A stretch of DNA of 64,000 nt. Source: Welwitschia mirabilis (taxonomy: Eukaryota; Gnetophyta; Gnetopsida; Welwitschiales). A program made the translations under genes and the position numbers. This document shows positions 1 through 11,457 of this stretch, one piece after another. The notes under the pieces were generated by a model. It made no database searches. It saw only the letters and a list, made by a program, of their open reading frames with translations, and was not told where the DNA came from. The stretch's first letter is position 1. The number at the start of each line of letters is the position of its first letter. Location: assembly GCA_051453625.1 (NCBI GenBank), contig JBOZIK010000001.1, positions 190,943,191-191,007,190 of the forward strand. The letters run 5' to 3'.

Positions 1-93
1 AAATTATGTATGTGATTTTTATCTTCTGAAAGTGTTATTACTATGGGTAAAATAGTTGTCATTTCATTTTGAAATATCTAGAAGTTTTATTAC

Positions 94-349
94 AGATGTC
101 TTCATTTTTGTAAATGTCTCTAGTGAAGATGTCTTGAAATTTGTAGATCTCTTGAGATCAAACACCTTGATCTTTACAGATGTCTTGGAAGGTTAGGTAC
201 ATTATTTTGATTTTTTAAATTAGATGTTTGGTTTTTATAGACGTCTTGGCAGTAGAAAAATGTACTAAAAATGCTTTAATAGCAAACATCTCAAAATCTA
301 TAGATGTCTGCTTTTTGCATTTTAGACGTATTAATATTTATAGACGTCT
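94..349. repeat. Array of palindrome AGACGTCT and its deaminated forms
   Basis: Intact AGACGTCT at 239-246 and 342-349. AGATGTCT at 94-101, 127-134, 178-185 and 302-309, plus several near matches. The same motif clusters in the family-A LTRs at 3300-3576 and 5837-5877. Around it, 1-510 shows no gene and is probably leader or LTR of family A. Confidence 0.7.
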
Positions 350-510
350 TAACTATACTATTGCAGAAATAAAAAGGCAAAAAAGATAGGGTTTTAACCC
401 TTTTTAATAGCCAAATGGATCATCAAATCTTATTTTCAAGTCCTTACTCAATATGTATTACTCTCACTTAATTTTCTAGACTTTATTTTCTTAGATCTCT
501 ATAAATAAAC

Positions 511-602
511 NNNNNNNNNNNNNNNNNNNNNNNNNNNNNNNNNNNNNNNNNNNNNNNNNNNNNNNNNNNNNNNNNNNNNNNNNNNNNNNNNNNNNNNNNN
601 NN
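511..602. other. Assembly gap (92 N)
   Basis: Run of N just before the family-A gag start. No duplicated edges. Confidence 0.99.
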
Positions 603-636
603 ATTTTTATTATTTTTTTCATTCTATTTCATAAAA

Positions 637-1749
637 ATGGCAAGGAAAAAAGTAGTAATAACTTCTAGAGGCAAAGAATAAGCCTTAACATGAACAAGAT
701 TATAATATGAACCTGAATTTTATCATGAGGCAGTAGAAAGAAGATTTAGGGCATAGTCAAAAGACTCCATTACTATATAGAGAACTCTTAATTTCTAGAA
801 GAGGCATAGAGAATAGCTTGTGAGATACTTTATTTAGCTTAGTTGAGAGATGATTATTCAACTTGTTTAACCTATTCCTAGTTCAGTGGTAAAAGAATTT
901 TATGTAAACATTCATGAAATCAATGATGGTACTAGTGCTTTTCAAACTTAAGTCAGAGGTACAAATTTGCATATTATTTCAAGATTTATTAATTCATTGA
1001 TTGGCATAGATAATCCTAATGTTCCATAGGTTTACAGTAATTCATTTAAAGAGATACTCAATTTTATAATTGTCAATGTGTCTCAGCATCAAATGAGCAA
1101 TGTTTTTTTGGGACACAATAAAATGAATTTTGTTACAAACATAGAAAGAAAATATATGACAATTAATGTCTCTATTCTTGGTGTGATAACATTTTACAAC
1201 ATTCTAGTTAGAAGAGGCAATTTTAGCTATTGCAAATCCATGCAAACCTTTATTATATATTGTTTACTCATAGGGTTTCAGATAGATTTGGGTTTTGTTT
1301 TATGTATGAATATCATTTCTTTATTTCTCAAGGGACAAACTTTGGGTTATCTAGGTCTTATTAGCTTGATCATTGGTAGTGCAGACGTCTTAGTGCCATA
1401 GGTTAATCTCGTCCATCAAAAGAAATCATTGGTAAAATTCAGTAAGAAATAGAAAGCACCTATGAAGCTAGGTGAGGGATCAAATAGGAGGACACCATAA
1501 ATGTAGAGATCATTTTTCATTACTACTCATAGTTCTTCCTTAGTGAAAAAGGAACTAAATGAAATTCCAAAAGTGGTTGGCAAAATTGGAAGAAACTTTC
1601 TAAAGCTAAAAAAACATAGATCTATAGCAAGTAAAGGAGAGGCACTAGTAAAGAGTTGGAAATCTATGAGTACTCCCATATTGTCAGACTCAAAGGAGGA
1701 GTCAGATGTCAAGGAAGAAGTAGGACCATCAGCTCCATTTAGGATATAG
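637..1749 (+). pseudogene. Family-A gag-like ORF, decayed ('putative plant transposon protein' type)
   Basis: One continuous frame beginning MARKKVVITSRGKE, with about 16 internal stops by my count and no frameshift. Blocks such as VVKEFYVNIHE, VRGTNLHIISRFINSLIG, TFYNILVRRGN and FIIYCLLIGFQIDLG resemble the gag-like protein annotated in many plants as a putative plant transposon protein. No protease, integrase or RT follows. Most stops are TAG or TAA at places where glutamine fits, consistent with CAG/CAA to TAG/TAA change. The C-terminal part becomes basic, then Ser/Pro-rich into about 2200. Assignment to that family is from memory of its motifs. Confidence 0.55.
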
Positions 1750-3115
1750 GGTATAACTCATGTAGGACAGTAAATAGTAAGTCCTTAGAGTAATCTTCTA
1801 AAGATGAGGCACAGGTTTAGGGGGAGTACTAGACTCCCATAGAGACACATGTGGAGAGCGAGCCACAAGCTCTAGGTACTTCTCAGTAAAGACCAACACC
1901 ACAAAAAATAGAGTCTGAGAGCTCAGATGCTCCACCTCTTATCTTTTGTCATCCTCATTATAACATTTCATTCTGTAGTCCTACATAACCACCATCATTA
2001 CCTAGATCTTTTCAACATCACATGCACCTTCTCCACCTCCAGTTCGTCCATCATCACTACCACCTTCTCATATAGAGCCCATATAGGTATAATCACTCTC
2101 ATCCATTTAACTTCTATCCACTTTTGCAAAGACGGTCACTGCCAGTTTCTTCGAGACTTCTATCACTCCTTAGACATATCAACATATGAGGAGATAGGTC
2201 TTTAATGGCCTTGGTGAGACATCACAGTGCTCCTTCAAGAAGAGGCATATATCACCTCCTATTTTATCATTATCGTATATCCAATAAACCTCCACCACCC
2301 ATGATAGTGACATAATGATAAAGAAGACTAAGGTTAGCAGTACCCAAGTGATTTAGATCTTAGTGATTAGAGCCTTCTATTAATATCCAAAAAGGGAGAG
2401 AATTATATGACAAATTAGTGGTAGATCAATTGGATACTTCAGCTTCTATGTTGAGGACACTCTAATGGGGCTAGAGCTCTTACTTATGAGATCTTGAATT
2501 AGATTTAAGAGTGTTATCATTTTTGTATTTATGATCCCTCTTTGACATTTTGGCTCACATTCATGTTATTTGACACTTTCTTAATTTCATGCCTATTAAT
2601 ACATGTCTTATGTTTGGCACATTTTTCATTCTTAATATTATGCTTTTATTGGCACACTTTTGAATATGCAATACTCTAATTATTTGGTGATCAAAATTCT
2701 TTCATATGATGGTAACACATTTTTTACTTACTCTAATGTTTATTGACTATGCACATCTATTTTGATACAGTGTTGGCACATAATTGAATTTTATGTTCTA
2801 AAATGATACACTTCCTTTAGTATATTGTAATTAAGAGATTATCAAATATTTATGTGCTTTACTTTGTGATGGCAAATACATTTATTTATCATCTGTTTTT
2901 GTGCATTTTGCAAAATTGCTTAAGTGATTCTAGATATGTCTTATTCTATTTCTTCAAGTTGTATATATATCTATGTGATTTTTTTGATTTCAAGTGGTAC
3001 AAATCATAATTATTGCAATTAGTTATTATGTGATTTTTCTTTAGGACAAAATGTCTAATTTTAATTAATTAATTGATATTTCACTAATGAGATTTACCAA
3101 GTTTTCGACATCATC
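1750..3115 (+). other. Family-A gag tail and non-coding 3' internal region
   Basis: From 1750 to about 2380 there are Ser/Pro-coding stretches broken by stops, a likely gag C-terminus. 2400-3115 is AT-rich with no readable protein. Confidence 0.4.
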
Positions 3116-3128
3116 AAAAAGGAGGAGA
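3116..3128 (+). other. Polypurine tract of family-A copy 1
   Basis: AAAAAGGAGGAGA, followed directly by TTGTTGGAAAA at 3129. This is the classical polypurine tract and LTR start of plant LTR retrotransposons. Confidence 0.75.
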
Positions 3129-3129
3129 T

Positions 3130-4396
3130 TGTTGGAAAATTTAGTTTTAATGATTTGACTCATCAAACATTTTATATCATTATGTAGACAAGTTATTATA
3201 GGTAAACTAGACATTGATAGGTAGTTAATCATGATGGACCTTCAAAGAAAACATCTTATGAAAAGGATTAGAGGCTAAACTACAAAATCAATTATTTGGA
3301 GATGTCTAAGAAATTGAAGACATATTAAATGAAGATGTTTCAAAAAATGAAGATGTTTTGAATGTACTAGATTGAAACAAGTAACAAAGCAAATTTGATT
3401 TTAACTAGTATCTTATATTTCAAATAATTAATGAACTTGTACGTCATGGATTTATGATCATAAATTTCCAAAGATACTATAGTGCAAAATTCATCAGAAT
3501 CTGGGCAAGTTGACTCAAGGAATCTACAAAAGTAAAGACGTCTAGAGTGAAGATGTCTATAAAATTCAAGACATCTTGAACCAAAGTTCACATCGATTAA
3601 AAGATAAGTTACACACCTGAAGCATAGATGTTGACTATCCATTGCATGATGGTTACAAAATCAAATGGTTATCTTTCAAGTACGAATAGCTAGATCTTCC
3701 TCATCATTATAAAGCCTTAGTGTCATGAAACAAAGAAAACTTTTGGCACTTCATTGAACCAAAAGATATGTAGATCTTAGAAAGAATGAGTAAAGGGAAT
3801 CTCTCATAAAGAAATCAAATATTCAGTAGAAAGAAGCTTGCATTGTTTCATCTCTTGGATTTATATTTTCATTTCTGTCATCTTCCCCATTCATACTCAT
3901 GATGGCAACAACAACTTTAAGGATCTTAAATCTTCATCAAAGAAAATATTTAGGCTTGTTATTGTATTGAATTTTGGTTATTCATTATGAACTATCTTAT
4001 TATTGAATATTCTTGAAGAGTCCATTTCTTGAATATCAAATACGTTATAAGGTAATCCTTATAGGGGTGTGCATTGGTTATTGTACTTTTAGGAACTTTT
4101 TGAATGTGAGGTTATTTGTGAAACATAAAAGCATTATTTCCTTGTAGAGGAGAGAGTGCTACCTTGCAAGAAAACTCTCATTGGTGTAAAGGTTTATGGT
4201 GTTCCTATGAAAATCATTATTCCCTTGAGGGAAAGAGAGTGATGTCTTGCAAGGAGAATCTCACTATTATAAAGGTTTGTGGTATGCCTATGAAAACCAC
4301 TTTTCCTTTAAGGGAGAGAAAGTGCTATCTTGTAAGGATACTCTCACTTATTGTAAGGTTGGTGGTGTGTTAGAAAACCACTATTTTCTTGAAGGT
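3130..4396 (+). repeat. 3' LTR of family-A copy 1 (end lost in gap)
   Basis: Begins TGTTGGAAAA after the PPT and aligns, with indels, to 5647-6950. It includes the AGACGTCT motif cluster (AGATGTCT 3300-3307, AGACGTCT 3536-3543, AGATGTCT 3551-3558, AGACATCT 3569-3576). Near its end a ~75-80-bp tandem repeat (CTTGCAAG...GAGAGAGTG around 4150-4370) recurs about three times. The 100-N gap at 4397-4496 truncates it. Confidence 0.7.
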
Positions 4397-4496
4397 NNNN
4401 NNNNNNNNNNNNNNNNNNNNNNNNNNNNNNNNNNNNNNNNNNNNNNNNNNNNNNNNNNNNNNNNNNNNNNNNNNNNNNNNNNNNNNNNNNNNNNNN
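4397..4496. other. Assembly gap (100 N)
   Basis: Nominal 100-N gap joining family-A copy 1 LTR to copy 2 internal DNA; its true size is unknown. Confidence 0.99.
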
Positions 4497-5633
4497 TAGA
4501 GGTCACAGTAGGAGATAGAGTGTTAGAGATTAAATGTAGTACCTCTTATTTTTTACTATTCATGTCACATGATTTTATTCCATTATTCTACCCAACTACC
4601 ATCATCTCGTAGATTCTCTTCATTACTATGTGTACCTTCTCCACCTCCTTTATGTTTACCATCACCACTTCCATCTCATATAAAGCCTACTCAAGTAGAA
4701 CCAATTTTCTCCATGTAGTTACCTCCATCTTTTGCAAAGACAGCTACTGGTAGTTTCTAGGACATATATCACTTCTTAAAAATACAAATGCATGAGGAGA
4801 GATGCCTTTGAGGGTCTAGATGAGATATCTTAATGTCTTTCTAAAAAGTGCTATGCTTTACCTCCTTCTTCCTCATTATCCTATACCTAACCAAACTCTA
4901 CCATTCATTATAGCAATGATAGTAATGATGAAGGATAAGACATGAATTACATGAGTGGCTCTACTCTTAGTGATTAAAGCCTTTTCTTTATTATCCAAAA
5001 AGAGGAAATCAATGATAAATTAGTTGAACACTTTATCTTTAAATTGAGGATACTTTCTTAAGCTTGAAGTAAATGGATACTTGAGTATCATTATTGTTTA
5101 TTGATGATTATTCATGTTATTTTTACACATTTATATAATCTCTATTAATGTTATTTGACACATTTATTATTAGCATAATTTTTCTATTGAGACTTTCATA
5201 TTTCAATATCATGCTTTTATTGGCACATTTCTAAAATGTTATGATTTAATTTTTATTATTAATTAGTGCATTTTCTGTCGTCTTCATGCTATATATTACT
5301 AAGACAATTTTATTTTGACATGCTCTAATTTTCATCTAGCACATTATCATGAACTTATTTTCTAATATATTATTGGTATATTATTAATAGGACGTTCTAC
5401 TTGCACAAGATGTGAACATTCTTAAATGGTATTATCAAGTGTCTTTGTATCTTTATTTGATTATTTAATGTGATATATCTATGTGTGTTTATCTTATTTC
5501 AAGTGGTTAGTATCATGTTTTTTAAATATCATTACAAAATTAATTATGTTCATTTTTCTTAAATATGAGTGTCTATTTTTATTTAATTAAATGAGATTGC
5601 ACTATAAATATTTTCCAAGTTTTAAACATCATT
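4497..5633 (+). pseudogene. Family-A copy 2, gag C-terminus and internal remainder
   Basis: Diverged match to about 1910-3110: the same CTTCTCCACCTCC tract, the linker, then AT-rich sequence leading to the PPT. The gag N-terminus is missing, presumably in or beyond the N gap to its left. Confidence 0.6.
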
Positions 5634-7160
5634 AAAAAGTGGGATATCATTAGTAAATCTAGTTTTGATGATTTCATTTATTAAATATTTTTATATCTTT
5701 ATGTACATAGGTTATTAGAAAGATCACTAGAGCTTGATAAGCATTAGACTATAATTAATCTTTAAAGATAATATCTTATAAAAGGATCAAATGTTGAAAT
5801 GTAATATCAATAGATTTGAGGCATCTATAGATTTAAAGACATCTTTGGTGAAGATGTATAAGAATTTGAAGATGTCTCAAATGTATTAGAATGTAAGTCA
5901 TACACTAAAAGATAACTACATCATCAAAGACGACTATGCTAAAAGTTGAACCTAACACAGATGAAGATGTTTACATTATTGAAATGCCTATACTAAACTA
6001 AAATAGGTAATAAAATTAAGTTAGTTTTCAACTAATATCTTATGTTCTACATTAGCTATTAACTTGTAAATCATAGATTCATAATCACAGAGGCCCAATG
6101 ATTATACAAAACAGGTTTCATCACAATATGGGCAAGTTCACTAAAGATTTCTACAAGGTGATGACATTTGATTATTAATAAATGTCTACAAATGTGAATC
6201 CATCTTAGATCAAAGTTAAGGTCGATGAAAAACAAAGATGCATTCTTGATGCCTAAACATTTCCTATCCGTTGCATAGAAATTACAAAGTTAAATGGCTA
6301 ACTTTTAAGCTTAAATCACTAGATCCTCTTCTATAATATAAATGCTTCATGTTATGAAATAAAATAAATCTCTTATTACCTCATCAAATAAATATCTTTT
6401 GAACTTTTGGCATAAGACAATTAAACAAGAATAAAACAAAGATCATAAAAGTGAAACAAACTTCTCATGAAGGATCAAAGAGACCATTTACAAAGAATCT
6501 TGCGTTGTTTTTATCATTCACTTTTAAATCCCTCATTACCAAATCATTCATTTTCATTCATGACAACAACAATTACAATAAGGAATTCAAGCTCTTTTTC
6601 AAAGCTACATCTTTAGGCTTATTTTTGTACTGTATTTTTTATTCTACATTATTGAACTATCTTATTATTGAATATTGTCATAAGTTCATAATTAAATCAA
6701 ACTCATTGTAAGAAAACCGTTGTATGGGTTCTCATTTAAGATAGTGCCTATGAGTACTCATTTTGTCGTAAGGTTTGTAATGAGCTAAAAAAGCATTATT
6801 TCCTTAGAGAATACTCTCATTATTAAAAAATTCATGATGTGCATATGAAAACCATTATTTTCCTATGGGGAAGAGAGTTTCTTCTTGTAAGGATACTCTC
6901 ACTTATTGTAAGGTTGGTGATGTGTTAGAAAACCACTATTTTCTTGAAGGTCAAGAATATCTAAAGGTGTGAGTAAAAGCTACCCTATCTATGTGGACGT
7001 ACCTAGGTTGGGGAACCATGTTATTTGATAAGGTGTTTTGATTGTGCATTTTTATTAAGTTATATTATTAGTTTTTAATTTTATTATTAAGTGAAACTCA
7101 TTCATCCTTCCCCTCTGAGTTCAAATCGATTCTCACTTTGAGATCCTAATTTTGGGTACC
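5634..7160 (+). repeat. PPT and 3' LTR of family-A copy 2
   Basis: AAAAAGTGGGAT (5635-5646) corresponds to the copy-1 PPT. The LTR from about 5647 matches 3130-4396, including ACTCTCACTTATTGTAAGG and GAAAACCACTATTTTCTTGA near 6900-6945. It carries AGACATCT 5837-5844 and AGATGTCT 5870-5877. The right end is uncertain; 7160-7205 is unassigned before the gap. Confidence 0.65.
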
Positions 7161-7205
7161 ATTATTTAATGTATTTATGATTTTCATCTTGATCTCTTAT
7201 AACCT

Positions 7206-7840
7206 NNNNNNNNNNNNNNNNNNNNNNNNNNNNNNNNNNNNNNNNNNNNNNNNNNNNNNNNNNNNNNNNNNNNNNNNNNNNNNNNNNNNNNNNNNNNNNN
7301 NNNNNNNNNNNNNNNNNNNNNNNNNNNNNNNNNNNNNNNNNNNNNNNNNNNNNNNNNNNNNNNNNNNNNNNNNNNNNNNNNNNNNNNNNNNNNNNNNNNN
7401 NNNNNNNNNNNNNNNNNNNNNNNNNNNNNNNNNNNNNNNNNNNNNNNNNNNNNNNNNNNNNNNNNNNNNNNNNNNNNNNNNNNNNNNNNNNNNNNNNNNN
7501 NNNNNNNNNNNNNNNNNNNNNNNNNNNNNNNNNNNNNNNNNNNNNNNNNNNNNNNNNNNNNNNNNNNNNNNNNNNNNNNNNNNNNNNNNNNNNNNNNNNN
7601 NNNNNNNNNNNNNNNNNNNNNNNNNNNNNNNNNNNNNNNNNNNNNNNNNNNNNNNNNNNNNNNNNNNNNNNNNNNNNNNNNNNNNNNNNNNNNNNNNNNN
7701 NNNNNNNNNNNNNNNNNNNNNNNNNNNNNNNNNNNNNNNNNNNNNNNNNNNNNNNNNNNNNNNNNNNNNNNNNNNNNNNNNNNNNNNNNNNNNNNNNNNN
7801 NNNNNNNNNNNNNNNNNNNNNNNNNNNNNNNNNNNNNNNN
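7206..7840. other. Assembly gap (635 N)
   Basis: Ends directly at the (TG)n tract. Confidence 0.99.

Positions 7841-7906
<66 letters not shown>
7841..7906 (+). repeat. (TG)33 microsatellite beside a 635-N gap
   Basis: 33 uninterrupted TG units directly at the right edge of the N run 7206-7840. The true repeat may continue into the gap. Confidence 0.97.
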
Positions 7907-7909
<3 letters not shown>

Positions 7910-8407
7910 TAAAAGAAGTCTATCACGTATATGTTGTGATGTAATAGGGTATTTATCATAATAATTTCACATTGTGATAAACTTAAGAATTATAATTAAA
8001 GTTAAAAAAGATAAGAATCTAATTATAAAACAACCACATGTCACTTATACTATGATAACTTATTGCATTAATATTGAACTAAAATGGTACTAGTTATCAC
8101 CCCACAAGTCGTAGTCCATTACATGATTGATAAACTCTCAAGAATTACATATGATCTATCATAATCTAATGATATGTGATAACTAGGGGAACACTTTGCA
8201 ATTTGAACTATATTAATTAGAAATATACATGCGATAAGCCTAGCATGTTGTAATAGTATCATTTAAGGGGGAGAAATTATAAACTCACAATGGTTTTTTA
8301 AAAACCCTTTTTGATTTTTGTCCTACCAATTTATTCTGCCTTTTTTTCCACACTGTGAGAATGCTTATTTTTCTTATTTGAAGACATTATAACCCATAAA
8401 AATAAAG

Positions 8408-9500
8408 ATGTCATCATCTACTAGGTTTTTTTCTATGTAGACCAAATATCCTACATATAGTAAGAGAACCACAAAAATCACTACCACTTAGGAATCAACT
8501 CCTATCCCAGCCCTTACTGTAGCCATAGCTAAAGCTCCTTCTAACACATAAATACCAATTACCTACCATACTAATCCAAAGGTCGCAATAGATAAAGGAA
8601 GGAGATTTTGAAAATTTATAGTAATTCTAGAAAAATGTTATACTAAATGGCTAAAGAATGTATAGCCTAACTTAGTGCAAAATATGATCAATGAAAGATT
8701 AATTAAAGTATTATCCTAGCTAAGTCAAATAATTCTATCATAAGATGATCTTTTAATATCAATACCCTATTAACAAAGATCCTAATTAGCTAGAATGAGA
8801 TATCATCATTTAATCTTAAGTCAAGAACATAGAAATTAAAATCATAAAGGAAATTTTACAAGAGAATTATAGTATCTCCAATAAACGGACACATTTATAC
8901 ATTGATTGGTGAACATAAATATAAAAGTTAGAATTTTTAATACCCTAGTAAGAGATGAATTTGCATCTAAAACCTCTTTGTTATCATTTGAAATGTGTGG
9001 TGTTCTGACTGGTATCTTTCAGATAAATGTGACCAACTTAATAACTTTTCATATGCGGTTTATGTTGGACCTACCAAACTTAAATCCTTATAATTTTGCT
9101 TATACTATCACCAACTTCATGAAGTTAGTTGTTTAGATCCCAATCATTATAACTTTTCCTTTCTTAGTGGATGCTATATTATAGGCTAAGAATATATCAA
9201 AGCCTACTTGGAAATCTCCAGTATGCATGATTATATTGATAATAAATGTGCTTAATAAAATTCACCTTATAAAGCAAGATGAGGTCTATCCTGTAGGGCT
9301 ATCAAATTCATCAGAAGATTCTACCCTAATGGCCTTTTTAAATGATTAATTTCTATAGATGTAAGAAGACATCTAGATCTCCTAGCACATCTATAATGAT
9401 AGCTATAACTCTTATATTTTAGGATAATTAATCTTACCAGTGAGTTTAAAGAAATTAAATTACATCTTGGACTTAAGATAGGTTAAGTAATAATCCCATC
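8408..9500 (+). pseudogene. Family-B gag-like ORF relic
   Basis: Starts MSSSTRFF and runs with many stops. The best open part is 8906-9136 (76 codons) with INVTNLITFHMRFMLDLPNLN, where a DLPN-type block recalls the plant gag-like 'transposon protein' seen in family A. Codons for glutamine again appear as TAG or TAA. The family call is tentative. Confidence 0.35.
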
Positions 9501-10723
9501 ACTACTAACAAAAGAAGAGAATGAATAGGATATGAAAACTCCTTAAATTATTTCTTTATGTATTTGTAACTATAAAAAGTTGTAATTATTATTTATGTCA
9601 TAATTTCCACTTTTTTTTATAATGAACTTTTTGATATCAATGGAATACATGCCTTTTATAATGAATGTGTACATTTCTCTCTCTTTTCATAATTTTTATT
9701 ATGCTAATTGATAAATTCAATAATTAAGTTTATATATAATTGTATCATCAGAAAACCATCACAAGATAGAAAGGGGCTATGATAACATAGTGAAATACTA
9801 ATTCTAACACATATTGTATAACATAATTTGAGCTTAAAAAAGATACAATACTCTTTCAAATATTTCTTGGTAAATACATTAAATTTAAAAAATATTATTT
9901 ACAAATTAAAATTCAAAGGATTAAATTTTTTCCCTAATTATGATTGCTTGTTAGAATACATAACTGCAAAAAGTATTAGTTTCAAATTTCAATTTAAATG
10001 AAAAAATTATTTTCTATTTACTGACAAGATTATTACACAGTGATAATCTTGTGATAGTAATTGATAATTTATTCAAGTGTGTAGATCTTTCATAGAGTGA
10101 TTAATGTATGACACATGTTATAACAAGGTAATAAATTATAACAAGCTTTAGTTTAAAATGATAATGTCTAGTGAAAACAAAGAAAAATATTATTGCTAAG
10201 ATATTGCCGAATATAATAACAGAAACTACCACTTATCAATAAGCCTAAATACATGTTTCAATAAATATTTTATCATGCTATGATAAGGGCATATCCATGG
10301 TCAAGAGTCAAGGATAGAAAGTTATAACAATGTGATAAATATTATAACTACTTGCAATATACCCATGATAAGGATTAAAGATCTAGTGTTTACTAGCAAT
10401 TAATAATGGCTCTAGCAATATACAATTTTAGAAAATGAGAGAGAGCCAAAGGATGAAAATAGAGTTAACTAAATCCTTATTTCAAATACTTCTAAACCAT
10501 ATTTGCTTTAACATAAATTCTATTGTAGATTTTTCCAAAATTCACATCGAAATCTATTATAAATATAGCTCTTTTCATTTGAAAAAAGGTTTAGATGTTT
10601 TAATTTACATTAAAAAATCATTTAATTCTTTGTTTACTTTTATTTGTCTCAATACTAAAGATTGGTTTTAGTGCTTCTTTACTACATCTTCAATTTGATT
10701 TCATGATATGTGATCCATTCAAG

Positions 10724-10728
10724 CATTC
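10724..10728. repeat. Target-site duplication CATTC (left)
   Basis: CATTC immediately outside the 3' LTR; identical to 22728-22732. A 5-bp duplication is the normal product of LTR-retrotransposon integrase. Confidence 0.85.
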
Positions 10729-10914
10729 TGTAATGCTCCAAAATTTCTGTAGTTGAAAATCTTCAAACTCGAAGCTTTAATACCAAAATGTAATACCCTA
10801 AAATTTAAGTTGAAATTTCAAAACTCACTTAGGTGCTCTGATACCAAATGAAAAGCCCCAAAATTTCTATGGTTGAAAATCTTCAAACTTTAAACACTCC
10901 TTTACCAAAAAGGG
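10729..10914 (-). repeat. Iterated ~60-bp LTR-edge modules (3' LTR)
   Basis: The same three modules as in the other LTR: starts at 10729, 10789 and 10849, with primer-like sites at 10774-10785 (GCTTTAATACCA) and 10835-10846 (GCTCTGATACCA). Presence in both LTRs shows the iteration predates this insertion. Confidence 0.85.
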
Positions 10915-11407
10915 GCAAGCTAGGAATAAACAACTAGAGTTGAAAGATGAAGCAAGGCTTGGTTACCCATTTAAAATCTATTAAAGATGTAAGCCTTAAA
11001 TTATACATATAAAAGTATGACCAAGGAATCCTTATTAAGGGTAATTTTCTAGGCAATGCCCTCCTAGCCATAATCAAGAAAATTAGAGTAAAAAAAATAA
11101 GTTTTTAATTTAATTAGAATAATTAAATTTGATACTTAAGGCTAACTCAAAGGACTTCCTAGGGATACAATTCTTCATAAATGTTTTAAGATTCAATGAT
11201 AGAACTTCATAGTCAGGAACTTAATTAAAATTTTAAGGTTACGTTATCTAACCATCGAGTAAATGCACTTCTAAATATATGATTTTTAATAAGATACTTC
11301 CTAACGTAGACTATAGGTTAGTAATACTATGAATGAGGTTGGGGCCTAAGGGCTAAGCATGATTGCAAATTGTCAAATAATAAAACTTTATGTCTCTGCT
11401 AGAAATT

Positions 11408-11457
11408 GATCCCGAGACCTTTCTTTTTGGAGGCTTACTTAATGACCAATTGCGCTA
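11408..11457 (-). other. tRNA-like A and B boxes inside the 3' LTR
   Basis: Minus strand: TAGCGCAATTGG (11457-11446) fits the pol III A box very well. GGTCTCGGGATC (11419-11408) fits a B box, with tRNA-like spacing. The same pair is in the other LTR. It is likely the head of a tRNA-derived SINE captured by the LTR before it spread. Confidence 0.55.

Larger units (their letters stand above)
7907..10728 (+). mobile_element. Family-B LTR element, degraded, split by the LARD-like insertion
   Basis: 7950-8280 and 9700-10450 are dense in TGTGATAA / TTATCA motifs, as is 29520-29990, marking family-B LTR-like DNA. A PPT-like AAGGGGGAGAAA lies at 8266-8277. A decayed gag-like frame lies between. The right end (10661-10728) continues after the 12-kb insertion at 22728-22850, judged against the second copy at 30211-30360. 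Confidence 0.5.

Noticed and set aside
7162-7959. Long open frames over the N gap with poly(His-Thr) or poly(Cys-Val)
   Set aside because: They consist of N and a translated TG microsatellite.
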